A DNA stretch of 48,013 nucleotides, taken from JAXHUA01 sp034189695. Lineage in GTDB: Bacteria; Chloroflexota; Dehalococcoidia; E44-bin15. The position numbers and the translations under genes were made by a program. The notes under the pieces were generated by a model. It was not told the DNA's origin. It ran no database searches and saw only the letters and a program-made list of their open reading frames with translations. Below are positions 40,774 through 48,013 of the stretch, in pieces. The stretch spans positions 1-48,013 of the forward strand of contig JAXHUA010000042.1 of the NCBI GenBank assembly GCA_034189695.1. Direction: 5' to 3'. How positions within the stretch are numbered: position 1 is the stretch's first letter; each line of letters opens with the position of its first letter.

Positions 40774-41324
40774 TACCGCTTTGCACCAACCTTTCCAGAT
40801 TTGCCGGGCTTGAGTCGGACGGTCTCTCCGGCATATCGAATACCCTTGCCTTTGTAGTGGTCGGGCGGCCTGACGGCGCGTATCTTCGCCGCGACATCAC
40901 CTACCAGCACCTTGTCGATCCCCTGGACCGCCAGCCGTTGTGGACTCACCACATCGACCGTGACCCCAGCGGGTGCGACAATCTCCACGGAGTGAGAGTA
41001 CCCCACTTCAAGCACTACCTTCTCCCCAGACTTCTGAGCCCGGTATCCAACGCCGACCAACTCCAGTTCCTTTCGAAAGCCACTGCTGACGCCTTCCACC
41101 ATATTGGCCAGAATGGCGCGGGTCAGCCCATGGAGAGAGCGATGAATCCTATTGTCGCTCGGTCGGGATACCGTAACGACTCCATCTCCCACGGAAACGG
41201 ACATCGCCGGGTCGAACGAGCCGCACAGCTCCCCTTTCGGGCCTTTCACCGTCACCTCGCTGCCTTTGACGCTGAACTCAACGCCCTTGGGCAACGGGAT
41301 GGGCATCTTTCCTATTCGAGACAT
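40773..41324 (-). CDS. rplF: 50S ribosomal protein L6
   Basis: 183 aa, normal length. SRIGKMPIPLPKGVEF and the C-terminal RPPDHYKGKGIRYAGE are characteristic. ATG 41324 has GGGGAG 5 nt upstream. The frame open to 41363 only adds non-homologous residues. Confidence 0.97.
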   Translation of the reverse strand: MSRIGKMPIPLPKGVEFSVKGSEVTVKGPKGELCGSFDPAMSVSVGDGVVTVSRPSDNRIHRSLHGLTRAILANMVEGVSSGFRKELELVGVGYRAQKSGEKVVLEVGYSHSVEIVAPAGVTVDVVSPQRLAVQGIDKVLVGDVAAKIRAVRPPDHYKGKGIRYAGETVRLKPGKSGKVGAKR

Positions 41325-41334
41325 CTCATCTCCC

Positions 41335-41730
41335 CTACCATACGTAGCAGAGCAACTCGCCACCGGTACCCTGGCGCCATGCCTGCTTGCCAGTCATTAC
41401 ACCCTTCGGCGTGGACAGGATGGCGATACCGAGTCCGCCATAGACCCGGGGGATCTCGGACCTCCCGACGTATACCCTGAGGCCGGGCTTGGACACCCGC
41501 TTCAGCCCGCTGAGGACAGGCTCCTTCCTATCCGCGTACTTGAGGTACACCTTGATCATCCGCTGCGGCCTGCCTCTCAGGAGCTCGTAGTCCCTTATGA
41601 AGCCCTCCTCCCTGAGTATCTTGGCAATGGAAACCTTCATTCTCGACGCCGGCACAAGCACGAAATCGTGCCTGGCGAGAAGGGCGTTGCGTATTCGCGT
41701 AAGCATATCGGCGATTGGGTCGGTCACCAT
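41335..41730 (-). CDS. rpsH: 30S ribosomal protein S8
   Basis: 131 aa. MVTDPIADMLTRIRNALLARH and the C-terminal LGIAILSTPKGVMTGKQAW are conserved. Binds the central domain of 16S rRNA and in many bacteria autoregulates the spc operon. It is 10 nt from the rpsZ stop. Confidence 0.98.
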   Translation of the reverse strand: MVTDPIADMLTRIRNALLARHDFVLVPASRMKVSIAKILREEGFIRDYELLRGRPQRMIKVYLKYADRKEPVLSGLKRVSKPGLRVYVGRSEIPRVYGGLGIAILSTPKGVMTGKQAWRQGTGGELLCYVW

Positions 41731-41740
41731 CCCATCACTC

Positions 41741-41926
41741 CTACCAACTCGACTTCCTCACCCCGGGGAGCTTGCCCTCCAGAGCAAGTTTCCTGAAGCA
41801 AATCCGGCACAGTCCGAAGTACCTGGAGTATGCGCGGGGTCGACCGCACACCCCACAGCGGTTCCTCTTCTGCACCTTGTACTTGGGAGGCCGCTTCGAC
41901 TTAACGATCTTAGAGACTTTGGCCAT
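41741..41926 (-). CDS. rpsZ: 30S ribosomal protein S14 type Z
   Basis: 61 aa zinc-ribbon form. Cys pairs CGVC and CRIC flank GRPRAYSRYFGL. The C-terminus LPGVRKSSW is typical. ATG 41926 has AAAGGAG 3-4 nt upstream and gives the family start MAKVSKIVK. A longer frame to 41962 is not needed. Confidence 0.97.
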   Translation of the reverse strand: MAKVSKIVKSKRPPKYKVQKRNRCGVCGRPRAYSRYFGLCRICFRKLALEGKLPGVRKSSW

Positions 41927-41998
41927 TTTCTCCTTTCGCTGCAAGGACTGCCTTCCAGCCATTCCAGCGCGTCACGCGCTACCATCCAGCGCCAGTAC

Positions 41999-42541
41999 CT
42001 ACCCCTTCGCGAACGGCATGCCAAGAAGCTCGAGCAGCTTTCTCCCCTCCTCGTTGGTTCTCGCCGTCGTGACAATCGACACCTCAAGACCGCGGGCCCT
42101 GTCAACCTTGTCGTACTCGATCTCGGGGAAGATGATCTGCTCTCGCAGCCCAAGAGTGTAGTTACCCCTACCATCGAAAGAGTCCCCCGGCGTTCCCTGG
42201 AAGTCGCGGAGGCGGGGGAGGGTGACATTCACCAGTTTGTCCAGGAAATCGTACATTCGCGTTCCCCGCAGAGTCACCATCATTCCAACGGACATGCCCT
42301 TGCGCACCTTGAAACCCGAGATGGACTTTCTGGCCCTGGTGACGACCGGGTGCTGTCCGGTGATGGTCGCCAGGTCCTTCTCGGCGGCCTCGAGGGCGTG
42401 CGCTTCCTTGGTCGCCTCCCCCAGGCCTATGTTCACCACGATCTTCTCCAGGCGAGGCACCTGCATCACATTGTCGTAGCCGAACTCCTGCATCAACGCA
42501 GGAACGATCTCATCTCTATAGGTCTGCTTCAGTCGTGACAC
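41999..42541 (-). CDS. rplE: 50S ribosomal protein L5
   Basis: 180 aa, the exact family length when started at GTG 42541, which shares its G with the rplX stop (TAGTG) and has GAGGT 9 nt upstream. KIVVNIGLGEA, the KSISGFKVRKGMSVG region and RGNYTLGLREQIIFPEI are conserved. Binds 5S rRNA. Confidence 0.97.
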   Translation of the reverse strand: MSRLKQTYRDEIVPALMQEFGYDNVMQVPRLEKIVVNIGLGEATKEAHALEAAEKDLATITGQHPVVTRARKSISGFKVRKGMSVGMMVTLRGTRMYDFLDKLVNVTLPRLRDFQGTPGDSFDGRGNYTLGLREQIIFPEIEYDKVDRARGLEVSIVTTARTNEEGRKLLELLGMPFAKG

Positions 42542-42852
42542 TACTCGATTACCTCGCCGCAATGGCGGCAAAACCGCACCTTCGAGCCTGTGTCCAACAG
42601 ACGCTGCCCGACGCGGATGGGTCGTTTACACTTGGCGCAGATGACCATCACATTGGAGACAGGGATCGCCTGTTCCCTCTCAATGATGCCCGCCTGCCTC
42701 ACGTTCCCCCGTGGTTTCATATGCCGCTTCACCACGTTGACCCCATTCACCACCACACGACCCTGGTCAGGGAGTGACTCCCTGACCTTTCCGGTCTTGC
42801 CCCTGTCCTTCCCAGAGATCACCAGTACGGTATCGTCCTTCCTAATCCTCAT
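42541..42852 (-). CDS. rplX: 50S ribosomal protein L24 with C-terminal Cys pairs
   Basis: 103 aa with the KOW motif (DTVLVISGKDRGKTGKV) and GVNVVKRHMKPRG. The C-terminal third holds CAKC and CRHC, a likely zinc ribbon seen in L24 of several phyla. The ATG follows GAGGT. Its stop overlaps the rplE GTG. Confidence 0.97.
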   Translation of the reverse strand: MRIRKDDTVLVISGKDRGKTGKVRESLPDQGRVVVNGVNVVKRHMKPRGNVRQAGIIEREQAIPVSNVMVICAKCKRPIRVGQRLLDTGSKVRFCRHCGEVIE

Positions 42853-42861
42853 ATCGACACC

Positions 42862-43230
42862 TCACAGCACCTCACGAGCCAGTGAAAGGATCTTCATGAA
42901 GTTCTTATCTCGAAGCTCCCGCGCAACGGGACCGAAGATACGAGTGCCCTTCGGGTCGTTCTTGTCGGTCAGTATAACCGCCGCATTCTCATCGAACCTG
43001 ATATAGGAACCGTCGGAACGTCGATAGGACTTGGCCGTGCGCACCACAACCGCCCTGACGACATCACCCTTCTTGACCGCGCCGCCCGGCGTCGCCTCCT
43101 TGACCGAAGCCACTATAATGTCGCCAACGCGGGCATACCTTTTTCTGGTACCACCCGGAACGTTGATGCACATGATGCTCTTGGCTCCGGTGTTGTCGGC
43201 CACCTTCACCCGGGTGAACGGCTGAATCAT
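42862..43230 (-). CDS. rplN: 50S ribosomal protein L14
   Basis: 122 aa, the invariant family length. MIQPFTRVKVADNTGAK, the RRSDGSYIRFDENAAVI segment and GTRIFGPVARELRDKNFMKI are all standard. The ATG overlaps the rpsQ stop (ATGA). Confidence 0.98.
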   Translation of the reverse strand: MIQPFTRVKVADNTGAKSIMCINVPGGTRKRYARVGDIIVASVKEATPGGAVKKGDVVRAVVVRTAKSYRRSDGSYIRFDENAAVILTDKNDPKGTRIFGPVARELRDKNFMKILSLAREVL

Positions 43231-43499
43231 CTCACGTCACCCTTGGACACGACTTCCACCACGCGCCAGTGCTTGTCTCTCGAAAGGGGCCGTGTCTCCT
43301 CGATGCGAACAAGGTCGCCTTCCTTGCAGGCATTCTCCTCGTCGTGGGCCTTGAATCTTCTCACCGTCCTCACCTGCTTCTTGTACAGCCGGTGCGGACG
43401 GAAGGACTCCACAGCCACGACCACAGTCTTGTCCATCTTATCGCTGACCACACGCCCCGACTTTGTCTTCTTCGTCTTCACAGTTTCTTGCGTCAACAC
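43227..43499 (-). CDS. rpsQ: 30S ribosomal protein S17
   Basis: 90 aa OB-fold protein. GRVVSDKMDKTVVVAVE, HRLYKKQVRTVRRFKAHDE and the EGDLVRIEETRPLSRDKHW motif identify it. The GTG start has AGGGG 4 nt upstream. It lies 1 nt beyond the rpmC stop. Confidence 0.97.
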   Translation of the reverse strand: MLTQETVKTKKTKSGRVVSDKMDKTVVVAVESFRPHRLYKKQVRTVRRFKAHDEENACKEGDLVRIEETRPLSRDKHWRVVEVVSKGDVR

Positions 43500-43500
43500 A

Positions 43501-43698
43501 CTACCCCTGTGGGAGCTCCTTCTCTCTCATCACGGTCTTTATTCTGGCCACCCTCTTCTTGACGTTCCGAATCTCATGCTGGTTCACAAGTTGCCTCGTG
43601 GCGAGGCGAAACCTGAGATTCAGCAACTCGCGGTAGGAATCGTCAAGCTGCTTCTTCAGTTCCTCAGTGCCCATGGCACGTATCTCGTGAATCCTCAC
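43501..43698 (-). CDS. rpmC: 50S ribosomal protein L29
   Basis: 65 aa two-helix protein at the peptide exit tunnel. LKKQLDDSYRELLNLRFRLA and VKKRVARIKTVMREKE are typical. A GTG start with GAGGG 8 nt upstream. An internal ATG eight codons in is possible. Confidence 0.96.
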   Translation of the reverse strand: MRIHEIRAMGTEELKKQLDDSYRELLNLRFRLATRQLVNQHEIRNVKKRVARIKTVMREKELPQG

Positions 43699-43711
43699 TC
43701 CGAGTACCCTC

Positions 43712-44134
43712 TCAGTGCGCCGCGGTAGTGTCCCTTGTCACGAACCTGGTGTGAATGGGCAACTTGTGGGCCGCCAGGCGCATCGCCTCTTTGGCAACGT
43801 TCTCTCTCACCCCGGCCATCTCGAAAAGGACCCGCCCAGGCCTGACGACGGCCACCCAGTGGTCGACCGACCCCTTGCCGCTGCCCATCCGAGTCTCCGC
43901 AGGTTTCCGTGTCACCGGCTTGTCCGGGAACACACATATCCACACCTTGCCACCACGCCTGACGTGGCGCACGATGGCGCGGCGTGCCGCCTCAATCTGT
44001 CTCGACGTGAGCCAACAGCACTCCTTCGCCTGTAGGCCATAGTCACCGAAGGAGAGCGTATTGCCCGACTGGGCCTTTCCGGCCCGTCGCCCTCGATGCT
44101 GTTTGCGATATTTCACACGCCTTGGCTGTAGCAT
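43712..44134 (-). CDS. rplP: 50S ribosomal protein L16
   Basis: 140 aa. MLQPRRVKYRKQHRGR, FGDYGLQAKECCWLTSRQIEA and MGSGKGSVDHWVAVVRPG are conserved, as is the C-terminal AAHKLPIHTRFV. Sits near the A-site tRNA. The ATG lies 3 nt past the rpsC stop. Confidence 0.98.
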   Translation of the reverse strand: MLQPRRVKYRKQHRGRRAGKAQSGNTLSFGDYGLQAKECCWLTSRQIEAARRAIVRHVRRGGKVWICVFPDKPVTRKPAETRMGSGKGSVDHWVAVVRPGRVLFEMAGVRENVAKEAMRLAAHKLPIHTRFVTRDTTAAH

Positions 44135-44137
44135 GGC

Positions 44138-45022
44138 CTACGTCTCCTGTTGCGCCTCCTGTTCCTCTTGGGGTTGTTCTTCATCCACCACCCCGCTGGT
44201 TGCCACAGTCGTCTCCTCCGCCTTCACCTCTTCAACCGCCTCTCCGGCTGGCATCTCCTCCGCCTTCACCTCTTCAACCACCTCTCCGGCCGGCGCCTCC
44301 TCCGCCTTCACCTCTTCAACCGCCCCTCCGGCTGGCGTCTCCTCCCACGGCGCTGCCGTCCCAGGCCCCATGCCTTCCATGGCGATCATCTGCGGTTCGG
44401 GAACGACATCGCCCTTGTATATCCACACCTTGACGCCAGTTCGGCCAAGTGTGGTACGGGCTTCAGCCAGAGCGTAGTCTATGTCGGCACGCAAGGTATG
44501 CAGCGGCACCCTTCCCTGATGGGCCGTCTCTTTCCGTGCATACTCGGAGCCGCCTAGCCTCCCTGAGCACATCACTTTGATTCCCTGCGCCCCACTCTCC
44601 ATGGCTCGCGACATTGCCTGCTTCATTGCACGTCTGTGGGAGATCCGCCGCTCTATCTGATGAGCGATGTTCTTCGCCACCAGATAGGCGTCGAGCTCCG
44701 GCTGCCTGATCTCCTGGATGTTGAGCCTTATCCGTTTTCCAGTCCCGCTCTCAAGAAAGAGCCTCATTTCGTCAACGCGCTGGCCTCCTCTGCCAATGAC
44801 AATCCCCGGCCGCGCTGTATGGACCGTTACTGTGACCTGATTGGCCGCCCGCTCAATCTCGATGCGTGAGATATCCGCCTCCGGGTACTTGGATTCGATA
44901 GCGTGTCTGATCTTCAGGTCTTCTTGAAGCAGCTCCGTGTAGTGCTTGTCAGCGTACCACTTGGCCTGCCACTCCTTGGTGATTCCAAGTCTGAACCCTA
45001 TGGGGTGAACCTTCTGCCCCAC
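44138..45022 (-). CDS. rpsC: 30S ribosomal protein S3 with a repeated acidic tail
   Basis: 294 aa, about 65-80 residues longer than usual. The first about 220 residues are ordinary S3: MGQKVHPIGFRLGITKEW, the KH motif VIGRGGQRVDEM and the C-terminal domain with GVKVWIYKGDV. The rest is a Glu/Ala/Val-rich tail with three copies of a 14-residue unit like AVEEVKAEEAPAGE, and it ends in Gln/Glu. The tail would point out from the 30S head near the mRNA entry. Its function is unknown. GTG start with GGAGG 5 nt upstream. Confidence 0.97.
   Translation of the reverse strand: MGQKVHPIGFRLGITKEWQAKWYADKHYTELLQEDLKIRHAIESKYPEADISRIEIERAANQVTVTVHTARPGIVIGRGGQRVDEMRLFLESGTGKRIRLNIQEIRQPELDAYLVAKNIAHQIERRISHRRAMKQAMSRAMESGAQGIKVMCSGRLGGSEYARKETAHQGRVPLHTLRADIDYALAEARTTLGRTGVKVWIYKGDVVPEPQMIAMEGMGPGTAAPWEETPAGGAVEEVKAEEAPAGEVVEEVKAEEMPAGEAVEEVKAEETTVATSGVVDEEQPQEEQEAQQET
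44213..44338 (-). repeat. Three tandem 42-nt repeats in rpsC
   Basis: The segment CTCCTCCGCCTTCACCTC begins at 44213, 44255 and 44297 (plus strand), an exact 42-nt period over three copies with few substitutions. Each copy encodes one 14-residue acidic unit, so the repeat keeps the frame. Near-identity suggests recent slippage or unequal exchange. Confidence 0.9.
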
Positions 45023-45358
45023 TCATACCTCCTCTCTGATCACAACGGTGATATGGCTGGAGCGCTTCACGAACGGTTTTACCCGTCCTCGAGGCCCGGC
45101 GCGATACCTTCTGAGCCGCCGCCCCTCATCAACGAATGCATTGACGACACGAAGGTCCGCCGGCGTCATCTCGTAGTTGTTCTCGGCGTTGGCCGCAGCC
45201 GACTTCACCACCTTTGCCACCGCCCGCGCCGATGGCGAAGGCAGAAAGGTCAGAATTGCGATCGCCTCGTCCACCTTCCTGCCCCGCACCGCTTCCACGA
45301 TCGGGCGCAGCTTTCGTGGCGAGGTCTGCACGTATTTCGCGGTAGCCCTTACTTCCAT
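45023..45358 (-). CDS. rplV: 50S ribosomal protein L22
   Basis: 111 aa. TAKYVQTSPRKLRPIVEAVRG and the tunnel-loop region RRYRAGPRGRVKPFVKRSSH are conserved. It ends ITVVIREEV directly against the rpsC GTG. Lines the exit tunnel. Confidence 0.98.
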   Translation of the reverse strand: MEVRATAKYVQTSPRKLRPIVEAVRGRKVDEAIAILTFLPSPSARAVAKVVKSAAANAENNYEMTPADLRVVNAFVDEGRRLRRYRAGPRGRVKPFVKRSSHITVVIREEV

Positions 45359-45369
45359 CGTTCCTGCTT

Positions 45370-45663
45370 CTACTTCTTCTTCCTTATTCTCGTGACCTTC
45401 TCCGACTTCGCGGAGTGCCCCCTGAAGGTGCGGGTAAAGGCGAACTCACCGAGCTTGTGGCCAACCATGTTCTCCGTCATAAAGATCGGGACGTGCCTTC
45501 TTCCGTCATGCACGCCGACAGTGTGCCCTATCATCTCAGGGACGATGGTGGATGACCGAGACCAAGTCTTGAGCACCGCCTTCTGTCCCGATCGATTGAG
45601 GTCTTCCACCTTCTTCAAGAGCTTGGCGTCGACATGCGGACCCTTCTTCGAGGACCTAGACAT
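45370..45663 (-). CDS. rpsS: 30S ribosomal protein S19
   Basis: 97 aa. MSRSSKKGPHVDAKLLKKVE, then WSRSSTIVPEMIGHTVGVHDG and HKLGEFAFTRTFRGH, the standard motifs. A GGAGGAG lies about 10 nt before the ATG, inside the rplB end. Confidence 0.98.
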   Translation of the reverse strand: MSRSSKKGPHVDAKLLKKVEDLNRSGQKAVLKTWSRSSTIVPEMIGHTVGVHDGRRHVPIFMTENMVGHKLGEFAFTRTFRGHSAKSEKVTRIRKKK

Positions 45664-45666
45664 CGA

Positions 45667-46491
45667 TTACTTTCTCCTCCTGACAATCATCTTGTCAGTG
45701 ACTTTGTTTCGGCGTGTGCGGTAACCCAGGGCCGGTTTACCCCACGGTGTCTTCGGACCGGGCAACCCCACGGGTGATCGTCCCTCACCTCCACCGTGAG
45801 GATGATCCCTTGGCGTCATCGCCGAGCCCCGAACAGTCGGACGCCGACCCAGATAGCGTTTCCGTCCCGCCTTACCGAGCTTGATGTGTCGGTGGTCTAC
45901 GTTGCCGATCTGTCCTATGGTGGCGAAGCACTCCAGGTGGACCCGCCTGATCTCACCCGAGGGCATACGCACCAGGGAGTAGCTGCCCTCCTTGGCCATG
46001 AGCTGGGCCGAGGCTCCAGCACTCCTTACCAACTGTCCTCCCTTGCCCCGATGAAGCTCGATGTTGTGAATCGGCGTACCCGTCGGGATCGCCCTCAGTG
46101 GCAAAGCGTTCCCCACTTTGATGTCCGCCCCACCACCAGCCATGATGGTGTCGCCCACTTTGAGGCCTGTCGGAGCAAGAATGTACCGCTTGTCACTGTC
46201 GGTGTACTCGACCAGCGCGATCCTGGCCGACCGGTTCGGGTCATACTCTATAGCAGTCACCGCACCGGGCACGCCGAGCTTGTTCCGCTTGAAGTCTATG
46301 ACGCGGTACATCCGCTTCGCCCCTCCACCCCGGTGGCGGACGGTGATGCGACCCTGATTACTCCTACCCGCCTTCTTCTTCAACGGTCTGAGGAGGGACT
46401 TCTCTGGCTTCTTCTTGGTGATCTCCTCGAAGGTAGAGCCAGTCATGCCCCTTCGACCCGGCGAGGTCGGTTTGTGTACCTTCAGTGGCAA
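45667..46491 (-). CDS. rplB: 50S ribosomal protein L2
   Basis: 274 aa, normal length. KPTSPGRRGMTGSTFEEI, GRITVRHRGGGAKRMYRVID and the peptidyl-transferase-centre segment TVRGSAMTPRDHPHGGGEGR (with its conserved His) are intact. TTG 46491 with AAGGAGG 7 nt upstream is the start. Confidence 0.98.
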   Translation of the reverse strand: MPLKVHKPTSPGRRGMTGSTFEEITKKKPEKSLLRPLKKKAGRSNQGRITVRHRGGGAKRMYRVIDFKRNKLGVPGAVTAIEYDPNRSARIALVEYTDSDKRYILAPTGLKVGDTIMAGGGADIKVGNALPLRAIPTGTPIHNIELHRGKGGQLVRSAGASAQLMAKEGSYSLVRMPSGEIRRVHLECFATIGQIGNVDHRHIKLGKAGRKRYLGRRPTVRGSAMTPRDHPHGGGEGRSPVGLPGPKTPWGKPALGYRTRRNKVTDKMIVRRRK

Positions 46492-46503
46492 GAGCCTTCC
46501 TCC

Positions 46504-46788
46504 TTACACTCCCTCGAAGTACTCTATCTTGTAGCCAGGCTTGACGGTGACAATAGCCTTTTTCCATGGCGATGTCTTGCCCCGCCTTCTTCCGGGGCCG
46601 CGCCATTTGGCAGGCATGGTGATCACATTCACCTTGTCCACTTCGACCTTGAACGCCTGCTCAACCGCCTGCTTGATCTGTCGCTTGTTGGCATCCTTCG
46701 CCACCTCGAAGACGTACTTGCCCTGGTCTTGAATGGAGGTACTCTTCTCAGTGACAACCGGACGGCGAATTACCTCTAGAATCTCCAT
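46504..46788 (-). CDS. rplW: 50S ribosomal protein L23
   Basis: 94 aa. VIRRPVVTEKSTSIQDQGKYVFEV-type start, DANKRQIKQAVEQAFKVEV core and the basic loop KWRGPGRRRGKTSPWKKA are typical. It docks signal recognition particle and trigger factor at the tunnel exit. 10 nt from rplD. Confidence 0.97.
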   Translation of the reverse strand: MEILEVIRRPVVTEKSTSIQDQGKYVFEVAKDANKRQIKQAVEQAFKVEVDKVNVITMPAKWRGPGRRRGKTSPWKKAIVTVKPGYKIEYFEGV

Positions 46789-46798
46789 TGACTAACCT

Positions 46799-47452
46799 TC
46801 AACCTGCTTCCAGCGTTCGGCCGCCCTCCTTGGGCAGCCATGCTTCCTCAACGATTCTCACCGCCGGAGCTGTAATCAACAGTCTTCTGAACGCCAGAAG
46901 GTCGACCACATTGAGCATGTTCGCCGGCAGCGTCTTCGTCTTCTGCAAGTTGCGTGCCGATTTGTACACGCTGGCATCCGGCTCCGAGGTGACAATCAAT
47001 ACAGATGTGTCAATTCCCAGATTCCCGAGGAGCCGGCCCATCTCCTTCGTCTTGGGCTCGCTCATCTCGAACCCGTTCAATACGGTCATCTCCCCATCCG
47101 CCACTTTCGCCGAGAGCACACACCGCAACGCGAGTCGGCGCATCTTTCTCGGCATTGCCTGCCGGTAGTCTCTGGGATGAGGCCCGAAAATCACACCCCC
47201 GCCTCTCAGAAGAGGCGCTCTCCTGCTGCCTCGCCGGGCATTCCCGGTACCCTTCTGTCGAAACAGCTTCCTGCCCCCGCCGGAGACCTGGCTCCTGGTC
47301 TTGGCGCTCGCAGTGCCCTGCCGGGCGTTGGCGAGCTGCCTAACCATAGCCTGATGCACGACTGCCTCGTTGGCGGCCACTCCGAAGACCAGCTCATTGA
47401 GCTCGATCTGCTCGACTTCCTCTCCATTGACGTTGTAGACTGGAACCTTCAC
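46799..47452 (-). CDS. rplD: 50S ribosomal protein L4
   Basis: 217 aa. MKVPVYNVNGEEVEQIELN, RQGTASAKTRSQVSGGGRKLFRQKGTGNARRGS and the RKMRRLALRCVLSAK region are conserved. L4 lines the exit tunnel. The GTG start overlaps the stop of the upstream ABC ATPase by 4 nt (GTGA), where rplC would be expected instead. Confidence 0.98.
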   Translation of the reverse strand: MKVPVYNVNGEEVEQIELNELVFGVAANEAVVHQAMVRQLANARQGTASAKTRSQVSGGGRKLFRQKGTGNARRGSRRAPLLRGGGVIFGPHPRDYRQAMPRKMRRLALRCVLSAKVADGEMTVLNGFEMSEPKTKEMGRLLGNLGIDTSVLIVTSEPDASVYKSARNLQKTKTLPANMLNVVDLLAFRRLLITAPAVRIVEEAWLPKEGGRTLEAG

Positions 47453-48013
47453 CGATGATACTCCTCAGACTGGACGGGCGCGCTGGAAAGTCTACCGTCT
47501 CTCAGGTACAAGACCCTCTCGGCTCTTTCGGCGATGCGCAAGTCGTGGGTGACAACGATGAACGTCTTCCCCCCTTGCTGGTTGAACTTGAGCATGAGAT
47601 CAGTTATTCCAGCGCCCGTCTTGCTGTCCAGATTCCCAGTAGGTTCGTCAGCGAGCACAATGCCAGGATTCAAGATGAGCGCGCGCGCTATCGCTACCCG
47701 CTGCTGCTCGCCTCCAGACAATTCACCAGGTTTATGGTGCATGCGGTGGCCCAGGCCCACCATCCTGAGAAGCCTCTCCCCCCTCATCCGATACTGCCCG
47801 TCTACACCAATCGGGAGAACGGGCATCAGCACGTTCTGTAGAGCGTTCAGCGTCGGGACCAGATAGTACGTCTGGAAGATGAACCCAAGCTTGCGACGCC
47901 TGATCTCGAACAACTTGCCCTCCGCCACCCGGGACGTCTCAGCACCATCTATGATGACGCGGCCGCTGGTCGGGCGGTCCAGGGCGCCCAACATGTTGAG
48001 CAGGGTCGTCTTG
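47449..48013 (-). CDS. ABC transporter ATPase, LolD/MacB type (cut by the window edge)
   Basis: The C-terminal 187 residues of an ABC ATPase are visible, beginning at the Lys of Walker A (KTTLLNMLGALDRPTSG). Q-loop GFIFQTYYLVPTLNALQNV, signature LSGGEQQRVAIARAL, Walker B IVLADEPTGNLD and switch His in VVTHDLRIAERAERV follow. The LNALQNV and DEPTGNLD wording matches the LolD/MacB/FtsE group, which work with FtsX-like permeases. The N-terminal part lies outside the window. Its stop overlaps the rplD start, so the two are translationally coupled, an unusual partner for a ribosomal operon. Confidence 0.93.
   Translation of the reverse strand, partial: KTTLLNMLGALDRPTSGRVIIDGAETSRVAEGKLFEIRRRKLGFIFQTYYLVPTLNALQNVLMPVLPIGVDGQYRMRGERLLRMVGLGHRMHHKPGELSGGEQQRVAIARALILNPGIVLADEPTGNLDSKTGAGITDLMLKFNQQGGKTFIVVTHDLRIAERAERVLYLRDGRLSSAPVQSEEYHR

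Noticed and set aside
1..48013. tRNA, rRNA, CRISPR, transposase or prophage content
   Set aside because: I found no cloverleaf-like TTCGA arms in the gaps, no spaced direct repeats beyond the rpsC units, and no transposase or integrase motifs. Gaps are too short for rRNA.

Overview
The window is a dense, GC-rich bacterial chromosome segment carrying about 62 protein genes and no rRNA, tRNA, CRISPR array or insertion sequence that I can see. The gene set suggests a Chloroflexota bacterium, probably of the class Dehalococcoidia. It combines a corrinoid-salvage operon with a short methionine synthase, acyl-CoA enzymes with a membrane Hdr-like iron-sulfur oxidoreductase, and an RpoA N-terminus that I recall as Dehalococcoides-like. 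This placement is inference and no database was searched. Housekeeping promoters are legible as TTGACA-N17/18-TATACT-type elements, and GTG and TTG starts with strong Shine-Dalgarno (SD) sequences are common.

Positions 1-7.6 kb hold a short unknown gene, an alpha/beta hydrolase, a universal stress protein and a 777-residue membrane-anchored CCG-domain iron-sulfur oxidoreductase. Convergent to the last is an overlapping operon of two crotonase-family enzymes, a sirtuin and a metallo-hydrolase. The oxidoreductase transcript appears to end at a 13-bp hairpin terminator lying inside the metallo-hydrolase coding sequence.

Positions 7.7-13.1 kb hold a cobalamin riboswitch and intrinsic terminator controlling btuF-cobT-cobS-cobU-btuC-btuD, for corrinoid uptake and lower-ligand attachment. 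Positions 13.2-18.7 kb hold a promoter with a roughly 240-nt untranslated leader, then hpt-ade-mtnA-mtaP and a MetE-like protein. This set turns methylthioadenosine into adenine, hypoxanthine and IMP, with methylthioribose-1-phosphate isomerised. Positions 18.7-23.0 kb hold less familiar genes: a 27-residue basic peptide, a THEP1-like NTPase, an APH-fold kinase-like protein, RmuC, a P-loop kinase with an altered Walker A motif and a PHP phosphoesterase. ahcY and metK follow and complete a methyl cycle (methionine, SAM, SAH, homocysteine, methionine), with the B12 genes probably feeding the methionine synthase.

Positions 25.6-30.4 kb hold an operon that spells out a route from fructose-6-phosphate to GDP-4-keto-6-deoxymannose. 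An acyl-CoA dehydrogenase follows and ends 4 nt from the convergent ribosomal operon.

Positions 31.6-48.0 kb, all on the minus strand, hold the spc/alpha/S10-type ribosomal superoperon from L4 to S9, including secY, adk, map, infA, rpoA and truA. Upstream of L4, where L3 and S10 would be expected, sits the end of a LolD/MacB-type ABC ATPase overlapping the L4 start by 4 nt. S3 carries an unusual acidic C-terminal tail made of three 14-residue repeats.
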